NCBI GenBank assembly: GCA_023313575.1
Contig: JAJTTP010000007.1
Location: forward strand, 1,922,001 to 1,986,000
DNA: 64,000 nucleotides
Reading direction: 5' to 3'
DNA from: Eutypella sp. D-1
Taxonomy: Eukaryota; Ascomycota; Sordariomycetes; Xylariales; Diatrypaceae
Part shown: positions 23,382 through 33,785 of the stretch, one piece after another
How positions within the stretch are numbered: the first letter of the stretch is position 1
Layout: every line of letters begins with the position of its first letter
Notes under the pieces: model-generated
Told to the model about the DNA's origin: nothing
Seen by the model: only the letters and a program-made list of their open reading frames with translations
The model's database searches: none
Position numbers and translations under genes: made by a program

Positions 23382-25734
23382 TTAACTGCGACGGGCAGTA
23401 AAGCCCCTCACCTCATAGTCTACCAATGGGCCTTTATAGCCAACCTTGCCTCCAAGAAAGTAACGTGCGACTGCGAACAAAATAACTGATCCTGTAACCA
23501 ACGCACTGTAGTTCATGTTCTCCGCAGTTGCGGGTAGCGCTGGGGGCCAGAAGCTCCAAAAGAGAACCCACACGCAGTAAATGCAGGCAAAACAGTTATT
23601 TAGTGTACCCAGCAACCCCGGTATGCGCCAAGGGCCCCATTCTAGAACATCATCCTCGAGTAAGACGTCTGAGTTGGGGCTGTCGTCGGGGATGCGCGAG
23701 CGGAGCATGTTGGGATCTCTCTCTAGTCGGAAGGAGATGTCAATGCCGTTGTCCTCGTTTGGACGATGAGGTTTGATTTGCCCCGTGAGACGACGCCAGA
23801 GTAGAAAGCTACACGGGAGAAGGTACGATGCGTAGAGTCCAGATACCGACATAGATATGACATCGTTGAATGCGGTCGATGAGCCAATATAAATCAGGTT
23901 GAGTAGGCACGGGATGATAGTTACTACAGCCACCGCCACTACTGGGACTCGTGTTTTAGCGTGGACCTGTAGCTCACAATATGTCAGTTAGGTGTTTCTC
24001 ATTAAGAGAGAAATCAGTTCCAATGACAGTTCATACAGACCTTCCGAATAATACGGTGAAATGGTAGACCATGGTCTCTTGCAAATGACCAAGTCATACG
24101 GCTTGCCGTCGCAGCAAAGCCGATGACGGCGCACCATATTATAACGATAACGACTACCGTCATAATTGTAGCCCCAGCCTTCCCGGTCCCATTATAGAAG
24201 ACTTGTATGAACGGGAAGCCAGTAGGAGTATTCTGTAGTCCTGATGAGAAAGACTTCTACTGCAAACATGGATCGAGGGCTAGGGGAATGTTACAATGAC
24301 AGTCTCAATATCACCGAGACAAAAGAGTACAGCAAGCACCATGGCCCATCCTGTACTTCCATTTAATATGATCGTGGTAACGATTGCTCGGGGCACGTTC
24401 ATGGCTGAGTTCTCTATTTCTTCGGCCATCTATTCAAGAATATGCTGTTAGGATCGGAAACAGGTCTGATGTCCCGTCCAAATGGGAGTACCTACGTGAA
24501 CGGCGGCATCTGCTCCTAAAATGTGATAATCGTGATTAGACATACCTCACTGCATTTCTACATAGTGGTTGGGGCACTTACCAACAAAGGTCGCTACGTT
24601 TCCAATGAACCCGACACAGTATGAGAGACTTTGGGTTGGCCAATTTCCCTCATTCAGAGGACGGAAAAACACATCTGCTGCTGAGCTATGTGGAGATAAG
24701 TATAGCAGAGTGATGAGTATAGCAATGAACCCTAGTATGTGTATCAAGAGGATGACGCCTTCGAGAACAGGCAAGAGACCGGCGATTAAGGTGTTGACAA
24801 AAACACACACGGCAATGACAGCCCAGGCGAGGAACGCTCCATGAAAGTTCCGAGGTTCGTAGTCTGGGTAATTCAAGATGATGAGCCCTTGAATTATTGT
24901 ACCTGTGAAGATGCTTCCCACAGCGAGAGTGGCAATCCACGCAAGTGAAGTAAGCCATCCTACAGACCATCAGTACGAAGATAAAGGGTGGCATGGAAAG
25001 CTGGAAGCAGGCGAGGGAAGGGAACCTGTTAGGTAGCCGCAAAACCGCTTATATTTGCGAGGTGCCAGAATTGCGACCCAGAAATATTGTCCACCGGAGA
25101 TGGGTGCACTACATTTTTCAAAGTTAGTTAATCTGATTAATCCTTGGAGTCTCTAGATGTTCTCTTACATGGATGCCATTTCAGCCAAGCACAGGTAAAC
25201 AGAGAATGAACACATCCAGGCGATGGGAAACCCCCAAGCCAACGCAGCTGGCCCACCACTGTGTGAACACATACTTGGGTTAATCTAAGAAGATATCACT
25301 TCGCTCCGCTTTACTTCAGGCGAGATACTTACTTCTCGAATGCCTCTGTAAATAAACTGAATGCATTAATAATATTAGCAGAATAAGGAGGCAAGATTAT
25401 GGTGGATGGATCATTCAGTTACCTACGCTAATGCCGTCTCCCATGTAGCAAGGATACAACAGCTAAACCCAAAAATGGAAAGAAATCCAAATCGGCGCTA
25501 TCAAAAGAGCATGATCAGTGAGCTCTCATATGCTTGCTAGTATTCACAAGTATCAAGAACGTGATATTGTAGACGGCTGCCGGTGTATTAGAAAGATACC
25601 TTTAACACCTGTGCCTTTCCTAGATGCGCTAAACCACGCGCATCTCTCTCTAAGTAGGTAGAACCATGAATCTCCTGGAAAGTTGTTCCAGCCGCGGGCC
25701 CTCCGTCTCTGAAAGCTTGGGACGGGATGTTCAT
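23382..25734 (-). CDS. APC-superfamily amino-acid/choline (GABA permease-like) transporter
   Basis: Ten exons, all in phase, give 570 aa: 25600-25734, 25427-25497, 25333-25356, 25169-25258, 25026-25108, 24582-24959, 24496-24515, 24295-24429, 24041-24232 and 23382-23966. Recognisable family strings in order are LSIFGFSCCILATWE (TM1), FENGGPAALAWGF (TM2), LAEMASIAPISGGQY (TM3), YLTGWLTSLAW, GADAAVHMAEEIENSAMNVPRA (conserved loop), NTPTGFPFIQVFYNGT, ASRMTWSFARDHGLPF, VHAKTRVPVVAV and ENMNYSALV. These identify a 12-TM proton-coupled permease of the fungal GABA/choline/amino-acid group at the plasma membrane or vacuole. The substrate is not decidable. Exons of 24 and 20 nt and one weak donor (GTTCCC, intron 24960-25025... 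acceptor GTAG at 24960) make it easy to misannotate. It is divergent from the rhodopsin-like gene. Confidence 0.9.
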
Positions 25735-26911
25735 TGGTTCGTCTAGTTCGTTTTCCGTGGGTGGTTTTGGGAAACTATGATGAGATGGAGGTAAACAAGT
25801 GTCGGTATAGTACTCGTATTAAAAAAGGACGAAGTAGGCCAAGTTATCTTGCGGTCGCGCTAGAAACCTATCGATGCGTCTTCAAACATAACGACAGGGT
25901 TACATCGACGTGGGGGTGTGTCGGACTGTTGAAAAACACCTCATCGGGCTACATTCATGGTGCGTAACACAAGGGAGGGGTTCCTTTCCGGCTTATGGAC
26001 AGGATATATGGTCGAAGACTAAGAGGCTCAGCTTCATGGCGTGCTGTTTCACTCATGCAGGAAGCTGTACACTAGAGCATGCCCAAAAAGGGGCTGTATT
26101 TCTAGTATCCTGCATCTTCAGCAATTTAAGCAAAGGAAATGGATTCGAAAGTCGCATTCGCGGGCTGTCCGTGATATTACGACGTAAGGTAGTAGGGGGG
26201 GCCTAACTGCATGATGCAAGACAAAGAGTAGGAATGAATCCGTGCCTCACAGAGTTTGCAACGGGTAGTTCTCTATTGGTGGACATGGTCGATAGACGAA
26301 CCAATTAACAGACTACGTTCTTGAAATGCGCAGACCGGGCTTTGGCATCTAAGTTTATTTTGGGCAGCTGATCGACGGGTAAGTGCTTGCCGGCACAAGG
26401 CTGTGTGAAGCATCAGAGCCCGCCTAAATATTGATATAATTGATTCGTCGCCAAGCATGCATCGACCATTAGGGGAGGATTTCTACCACCTCATTGTGCA
26501 AAAGACACAATTTATCACATCGCATGACACATTGCTTTCATGTCGACCTTATCCCACCAAACAGATCGCCGATCCGATAGGCATTGATCTGCCGGGTTCG
26601 ACTTGAGCCGTCTATCGTAACACCCGAAGCTTTTCTTACTGTTATTCGAGTTACATCTTTGGCTCTTATTAAATTCATTTGTCCTACACCTACGTCAGGC
26701 TATTGCTACACATCACAACGCGGGAAGTTACATCCTTTGCCATGTCCCAAAACATGCTAAGGCGGTACAGCGGCCAGCCTTGCTAATCCGGACATGCACC
26801 TACATATTTAGTGCGTGGGGGGGTCCCTGCCTGGCCCCTGTCCCTGTTCTCTTAGCCCCTATTCTTTTCCCCGCTTCTTCAATCAGCATCTACTCACGCA
26901 AGGGAGTTAGT
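25735..26911. other. Divergent promoter region
   Basis: About 1.2 kb between two divergent start codons. Frames of 60-98 codons are present but have no domain. Nothing else can be named. Confidence 0.5.
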
Positions 26912-27924
26912 ATGGATAAGCGTGAAGCAATTACGGCGTCCAATCTGGGGCCAGCAATTAGCGTGCTGACCTGGTTTATGGAGGCTTCTGTTGTCATCGC
27001 GGTCGGTGTCAAGTTTACACTATCGTCCATCCTCACCGGAAAGCGAAACAGAGAAGATGTTGCACTACTTTTCGCGACGGTAAACAACTGAACATATCTT
27101 TTCATTATGGCCTTAGAACTAACAAATACGAATCCATGTAGGTCTTCAGTGCCGGCTTCACGATCTCGTTGTCCCTTGCCGTGTCAAACGGAATCGGAAA
27201 ACACCAGGATGTGCTGCCACCGAATCAACTAGAATCATTGCAGAAAGCGACTTACTCTGCCGATATCATGCTTATTCTGGTTTCGAGCTCGGTGCAGGCG
27301 TCAATTCTCATCTTTCTTCACGATATCACACCAGATCGATTCCACCAGACGTTAATATATGCGATGGCAGGTGTCATTGTCATGTTTTTCATCCCATCAT
27401 TCTTCGTGGCCGTCTTCCCTTGTCACTTACCCCAGGTATGGAGCATCCTGGGCGTTCAATGCATCGACCAACTTTCCTTTTGGGAAGCATTCGCAGGAGT
27501 GAACCTCGTTATCGAAAGCGCTCTAGTTCTCTTTCCAGCATTGGTAGTCTACCCCCTCGCCATGAAAAAGAGGCGCAAGGCCATAGTGATCAGCTGCTTC
27601 GCTGCTCGGCTCATGTATGTGATCTGATCTCCACATCCCTTGATCGCCCAGATGCTCGGTAGGCAGCTAATATCGCGAAGAGTTATTGGAGCCTTTATAG
27701 CACAACTTTACGAGGCCCATAGCTTAAAATCACATATATTTGATCGAACTTTTCATTCTTCGAAATACTTTCTTACTATAATATTCGTCCAGGGACTCAG
27801 CATAATCACGGTCTGTATCCCGTACATTAGGAATCTGCTTCTGAGCATGGAATCGGGCATGATACAGACTGGCCATTTAAGATTGCCGAGCAGGCACAGC
27901 ACTGAGACCGGTATTCCTCTTTAA
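26912..27924 (+). CDS. Fungal rhodopsin-domain integral membrane protein
   Basis: Exons 26912-27079, 27142-27614 and 27663-27924 give 300 aa. Introns are 62 and 48 bp; the last acceptor (GGTAG) is chosen because it alone keeps the frame. The protein is mostly membrane helices (SVLTWFMEASVVIAVGVKFTL; IMLILVSSSVQASILIFLH; MAGVIVMFFIPSFFVAVFP; LVIESALVLFPALVVYPLAM). It has the family ending IPYIRNLLLSMESGMI, where other members have a similar 'PYLKPFL.SLESGM'. This is the large fungal seven-helix 'rhodopsin domain' group related to PTH11-like proteins. No retinal-binding lysine or ligand can be inferred. The start at 26912 fits the family; an upstream in-frame ATG at 26780 would add 44 residues lacking similarity. 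Confidence 0.82.
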
Positions 27925-29987
27925 CTTAACTTTCGAAGCTGTAACATGGCGACTTTCTTATTTGGTAATTCTCCATTGATATTTTCGGGGACATTGTATG
28001 ATTTTAGCTCTGGTGATATGGATACATTTGGGAGAGATGGCCTGGAACTATTTTATTTACTTCAGACGTTTTATGCGTGATCAAGATATTCTACTCTCTT
28101 ATATAACCGCCATGTAAGACGTCTGCGAATTGATAAAATCCAACATGTGTCAAATCCATCATAATTCCATAAAGCCTCGTCCGCGACAGCAAATTCTGCG
28201 CCTTCTTTTTCTTCCCAGCATGCTATATTCTTCTGCAAGTGAATAATCACTGATTCTACATAGTTTAAATTGGAAACAATTAGCGAAAAATTGAAGTGCA
28301 ACGACCATAACCAATCATGAGTATCTCGCGACGTAACTAAAACCTGCTTACGACTCTTGACGGTACCATCTCAATGAAATCGTCTAAGTAGAGTTCGTTG
28401 CTATGAACCTGTGCATTCACTGATGTATGCGAAGTTATTAATGCTTCTGCGTTGTAAGGTGGGGTATCGTAGTAGCTATTGGTGAATGTGGCCTCGCCAA
28501 TCAGGCGTGGGAATTTAACGAGACCACTCGCGGCGAGAAAGGAGTAGATTCGGATTGAGTGAATCGATGGCAAACCATGACAGAATTGAGTGCCCTGAAT
28601 TGTCCATTTCCATGTAGTATGGAATGAACTCTGAAAGCCATTAGCTTTTCCTCGTGTTCCGTAAGAAAAGAATTTGATGTCTCAGGACAGAAAAACAGGA
28701 GAGTTGAATGGAGCGTATTCCCAGTCCGCTGGAGAAAGTTGACCTAGGAATGAACAGAGTGTGACAACTTGGAAATATCGACAATAGAGCGGAGGGGGAC
28801 AGGCAATAAAAGGTGGTGTTTAAGACAGCCAGACTTATCTACAGGGACGGGTAGGCAAAAACACCACGTAGCACTCGATACCGTAATCCCCCGAGAAAAA
28901 ACTTGCGACTGGTAAGAATTCTAGAATCTTACCTTTAGAAATCGTCTCCGATTGAAAATTTGTAGAATCCTACTCCCGCCCCCCTCAGCTAGTGCTTACC
29001 ATCGAGGTGCCTCATGGAAGAACTTCCATGTAGAAAAGGTTGATACTGATAATTATAGCTCGCTCACCCAGGGTAGTGTGGTAAGCGAGGCTGAAAGGTC
29101 CATGTGAAGTTATCTCCGTTCACAGTCGGGGTTTAGCAAAATGAGGCGAATGGGTCAGTAAAATAGCAGTGGTGGTGTTTACTATCGTAATGCATCGTAT
29201 TTACGGCAATTACGATAACGGGATTATAGCGTGTTCTGGCTGACATGAAGCAGTAAGATTACGTGATATTGTCTCTGATTCACGTCCATATCTATTCGTT
29301 TCAGCCTAAAGCCTCGTCTCATTTTATTTCAATTTTAAGCGAATTTGACATGGTGTATTTATGGCTCATGCTGATATCGTGAAATCCTTGGTGCCTTACA
29401 GGTAATCGTAAATCTTCAGCTACCTCCTTAACCCTTTTGTGAAATGAAGAAGACTCTACGAAGAAAATTTGCTATCGGATCTGCAATCACACCTGCATAT
29501 AGCGCGACTATTATATGCCCACGAAGGGCTTATTATTTTCGGATTCAGGTGAATGAGTTGTTCTAGGACTTATCCAGCACGCCTATCAACGAGATAAAGA
29601 CCTAGTATTTGGCCATAATTCTACCTGGCACTGGGTATTATGGAGAAAATAACTGGCTAGCAGTACATAAAACGGGGCCGCTGTTGTCGAAATTCACTGA
29701 TCAGAACCATGTGTCAGAAAGATCGGAAGGGATTTTCAACTATTACGCGGATGTTGTGAGCGTGTAGTGGTTCTGCAGCCATATTCTTGGCCTTTCTGAC
29801 TGCTTGAAGACCCTGGTGTGATGTAAATCCTGATGTCTAGTAGCAGAGGCATTGCCATTTAGTAAATAGGAGATACGAGGTCACTCGTCTATAAATACGG
29901 CGTCAAGGCCCAGAACCCTCTTACTTGACCTCTATGGTAAGGCCAGTACATAGGCTCGCTGCTATTACATATAGAAAGCTTCTAAAC
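27925..29987. other. Intergenic region with a possible decayed coding fragment
   Basis: About 2 kb before the UbiA gene. Apart from protein-like minus-strand segments at 28071-28660 (listed separately) nothing is recognised. Many minus-strand stops fall between them. Confidence 0.45.
28071..28660 (-). pseudogene. Possible decayed gene, two protein-like segments
   Basis: Segment 1 (about 28660-28337) reads WKWTIQGTQFCHGLPSIHS and continues through LAASGLVKFPRLIGEATF and ELYLDDFIEMVPSR before a GTAAGC donor-like site. Segment 2 (about 28256-28071), after a plausible TATGTAG acceptor, reads through ACWEEKEGAEFAVADEAL to a stop. Composition looks protein-like, but the two pieces do not join in phase and the upstream part runs into a TGA, so the gene is either broken or mis-modelled. 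I do not recognise the family. Confidence 0.3.
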
Positions 29988-31044
29988 ATGTCGTTATCGG
30001 ATGTGAAAGACATCGTGGGAAAATCACCCATGATGAATGAATGTGTTGGACCACAGGCACATGTGCCGATACAAGATTCCGTAAGTTGAAAAGCTGAGAA
30101 ACTGTATTAGGACATTCAACTTACGCGAATGAAAGAAACGAAGGACTGTTTGGTTCCATCTGAAGACCCTCATTCTTTTCACCAAGAGCGACTTCAAGAC
30201 AATAGTCTTACCGCAGAGCCTGTTCGCCATCGCGGTCACGGTGTCGAGGCTGCACGCTTCGTCACCGGACCTAGAGATTTTACAATATTACCGTTATCTT
30301 GCGGGCCGACTTCCGCATATGTTCCTCTGGATCTGGCTTCACCTCCTGATAGAGGACATCTCCAACCAGCGACAACGCGAGTCCATATCGGAGGACGCAG
30401 TCAACAAGCCGTGGAGACCTATCACTTCGGGGAGGATCTCGACGCTGGAGGCACAGAGCGTGCTGCAGGCATTGGTGCCTTCGACCCTCATCTTAAGCCT
30501 TCTACTGGGCAGCTTCACCCCCAGCGTGACTCTCATGACCTTCATCTGGCTATATAATGACTTGGATGGCGGCGATGCAGGCCCGTGGCAGCGTAACGCG
30601 ATCAATGCTGTTGCTCTAGCCTGTTTTGGGATGGGGGCTTCGGAGGTCCTAATAGCTGAGATGTCTACGGGCCCAGACGACGCCGTTATCAATCACTGGC
30701 ACATCATGATGGCGGCTGTAGTCGCCACGACTATCCAGGCCCAGGACTTGCCGGATATGGCAGGTGATCGAGTTCGTGGCCGCAAGACGATGCCACTATT
30801 ATACGGCGAGATGTGGTCCCGCGGCTCCTTGGCAGTATTCATCCCTCTCTGGTCTGTTGTTTGCCCATACTTCTGGGGTATGACGAGCCCTAAATCTTGG
30901 TTTGCGCCGCTTTCTATTGGAAGTCTTATGACTGTCTGCACAATGTTCGCCCGGAAACAGTCCACCGATGAGATGGTATGGAAGCTTTGGTGTCTCTGGA
31001 TTACTATCATCTACGCTCTTCCTCTAGTCGCTATTTACTATTAG
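29988..31044 (+). CDS. UbiA-type membrane prenyltransferase
   Basis: Exons 29988-30080 and 30136-31044 (55-bp intron) give 333 aa. After the N-terminal exon the chain reads VWFHLKTLILFTKSDFKTIV then PQSLFAIAV, the typical start of this fungal UbiA group. The first Asp-rich loop (EDISNQRQRESISEDAVNKP, near 105-118) and the second (DLPDMAGDRVRGR, from about 235) are the Mg/diphosphate-binding motifs. About eight hydrophobic helices surround them, ending YALPLVAIYY. Such enzymes attach a polyprenyl chain to an acceptor at a membrane. The acceptor is unknown: quinone, lipid and meroterpenoid roles are all possible, and no polyketide or terpene synthase is nearby. The first exon is the least certain part because its acceptor is AAAG. 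Confidence 0.83.
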
Positions 31045-31166
31045 TCCGCAAACCGGAACCTATCTTCATATATAACGCATAAAGTACTCACAAGGAGCAA
31101 AGCTTACAGCCTTCATTAGTTTCAATTAAACCCTCTTTCTTGGCAATTACCGCTTGTTTCCGCTTC
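31045..31166. terminator. Short convergent 3' spacer
   Basis: Only 122 bp separate the stops of the UbiA and PNGase A genes, which point at each other. Both 3' UTRs probably overlap as antisense transcripts. Confidence 0.4.
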
Positions 31167-33187
31167 CTAAAATTCCACATGATCCGCAACCACAGTGTCG
31201 TTGTGCGCCTGCACCACGCGGCGGTAGAGCTGTGTATACTGTGAACGGCCTTCCACCCCTCCGCTTTTCACGCCAGACAGCCCGCCAAACAAGAAGTCCT
31301 GGTACGTCGTCCCGACGCCCTTGCTATAGCTGTTGTCGGCTGGCCTATAGTAGTCCGCTGTGCCGTTGCGCCAGGTCTTGATCTGCGAGCCTTGAAACAC
31401 CGCCCCCAGGGCCGCATCAAAACCCGTCACGAAGGCCTCGACGCCCTTCGGAAATACGGAGTTGCCCAGGACCGTGAGGTCTAGGCCCTGGTCGAGCTGC
31501 GCCCACAGCGTCAGGTTGCCCTCGGGGCTGTACATCGACGTGCTGTTGCAGAACAGCGGGTAGTCGTAGCTCGTCGAGTAGTAGATGCCGGGGGCCTCGG
31601 CTTCGGCGGACCCCTCGACCGCAAACGTGTTGAGGTTGTCGTAACCGTAGCTGAAGACAGAACCAACGTTGGTGTAGCGCAGGGACTGGGACCACCGCGC
31701 CGTGCCCTTTCCCTGTTGCGTCTCGACCACAGAGCTGATGGAGAACTCTCGCGATACCGATATGTCGTACGACAGCGTCTCGTTGCCGCCTGTCGCGTTT
31801 TGCGTGATCTGCTGCGAGAGCGAGATCGTGGGGTTGGTTCTGGTGGCACTCCCCAGCACCCCAGTCGTAACTGACCCCTCTTCGTCTAGCCATAGGAATA
31901 TCTTACCCGTCACGTACCAGGAGCTATCCGTTGTTGCGGAGAGTGTGGCGTTCGACGAGCCGTCGTCCTCGAGGCCAACGACGCGGATACTAAAAGCGTG
32001 CACGCCACCATCGCAGAGAAGCGGGAGCCATGGCGTAATGTCGATCTGCTCTTCTCGGATGTCGAAAGCCTGGATCCCAACGATTGGTCGGTGGAGGTGC
32101 GGGACGACACCTCCCGTATATATCACGGGGTACGGCCATGAGACTCCCGCGAGCTGGCCATCTATCAGGACCTGCACCTCTCGCCAAGCTGAGTACCCGG
32201 GATACTTGCCGTAGCTATCCTCGAAGGTGTGGATGGCGCTCTGGGGCACGTTGCTCCACCAGAACTCTTCGTCTCCCTGGCCCTTCACGTCGACGGAGAA
32301 TACGGCCCGGTTTACGTTGCGCGGGAAGGCGACTTCGACGGTCGGGTCCTGCTCCGGGTAGGTGAACTGGCTGGGCTTCCCCTCGGAACCTGTCTGCGGC
32401 GTGATGGGGAGGATGAGATCCGCCGGGGCTTGATGGCTGCCCCGGCTGAAGGAAAGTTTGAAGAACGTGGCCGTCAGAGTCGTGTCGAGGGGACCGGTGT
32501 AGATGTCGTTAACAATGTTCTCCAGATCAAAGATGACAGTCTGGGGGTCCTTCCACAGCGACAGAAACGGCGTCATGTCCTTCTGCCAGGTCCAGCGAAT
32601 GCCGGAAGGTGTGGGCTCCGCTGTCGAGGTGCGCCAGACTTCCGTATCGCCCAGATACATGACGCCAGTACGGTCATACTGTCGGCCCTTCACGAGCACG
32701 GTGAAATTGATAACCACATGGTTAAAGTCGCAATCCGGAGGTGTGTAGTTGCCTTGCGATAGGTCAGTTGCACTGGGAATTATCTCGCGGCGGTTGTTGA
32801 GCGTCACATACCAACGAAAGGAGCGCCGTAGCTATTAGCAAACGTATGGTTCATCAACAGAACATCACACGCTGGCTCGAAAGCAGTACCAGGGCCTACG
32901 CTATCACGGAAGGCTTTTTCCGCGCTACTGTCAGAGAACGACGGCCCACCAGGCGCGAGCACCGGTTCTGCGACCTGGAAGCATTCTAATGGCGGGGCGT
33001 CGACGGCTGCGTTGAGCGGCGCTGGCGCCTCGTTGGGGGCTAAGTCGGGGCCTAGGACTTTGAATTTGGCAAAAGGATGCGATCCGACCGTGTCCCTCCC
33101 ACCGAGAACACTCGCCGGATGGTCCGCATCGGGGCGAAACCAGCCCCAGACCGGGGCGACAAGCGTCGCCAATAAAGTGGATTTCAT
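31167..33187 (-). CDS. Peptide-N4-(N-acetyl-beta-glucosaminyl)asparagine amidase A (PNGase A) family protein
   Basis: Exons 32812-33187 and 31167-32752 (59-bp intron) give 653 aa. Start 33187 (MKSTLLATLVAPVWGWF) provides a signal peptide; an upstream ATG at 33214 would add nine residues before it. Splicing restores SYGAPFVGNYTPPDCDFN, followed by FTVLVKGRQYDRTGVMYLG and DTEVWRTSTAEPT, the hallmark of the PNGase A family. Later segments include GGVVPHLHRPIVG and AFSIRVVGLEDDG. Many N-glycosylation sequons (NHT, NYT, NFT) fit the secretory route. PNGase A enzymes remove N-glycans from glycopeptides. It may instead be a vacuolar or cell-wall protein of the same fold. The pogo-type transposon sits about 600 bp upstream of its start. 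Confidence 0.9.
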
Positions 33188-33785
33188 ACCGATACTGTGG
33201 AGAAAGACCGACAAACTAAAAACGAGGGGATTCCGGCGAATTTAAGTCGCGATCGCGATAGAACAGCCAATTCAGATGAATGTACAGAAATCAGAGATTG
33301 ACAGAGCGTCGCGTCTTCGTTCAACCGTACATGAACCTTGCATGAACGGCCGTCTTCGGCTGCCGAATATGCCCCAGGAGTAGGTTTGACGAGACTGAAA
33401 TGACGTGCCCAGGATATTCCCCTCTAGGTCCCCGGCCTCTCCCCAACCTCTCCTTTGCCACCCATCCCGTCCTCTGCCCCATTTTTAGATTAACCCTACC
33501 GAACATGCCGATGCACCTCAATAATTGTCTATCTCGGCGGATGCGCGTCCCAAAGTAGAAGGTGGCGCCAAGGAGAGTACGAGGGGTGTCGAATCCGGCT
33601 GTTTCCGTACCAAGTAGGTAGGTTAGCAAGGGTCTATCCCCTGTCCCGTCGCTCCTGCAAGGATATATCTTATCTCGTTCCTGTGCTCAAGCCACATTAC
33701 AGTCACGGGTGTGGCTTCAGCTCACCTTTAATAACGGCAACTATAGTAAAACTGATCTCAAGTGGCGATAGGCAAAAGTTCCATA
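33188..33785. other. PNGase A upstream region
   Basis: About 600 bp between the PNGase A start codon and the transposon end. It is GC-richer than the transposon and has no gene. The promoter of the PNGase A gene should lie here. Confidence 0.5.

Noticed and set aside
26780..26911. Upstream start for the rhodopsin-domain gene
   Set aside because: The 44 extra residues are Pro/Cys-rich and unlike the family start; ATG 26912 fits better.
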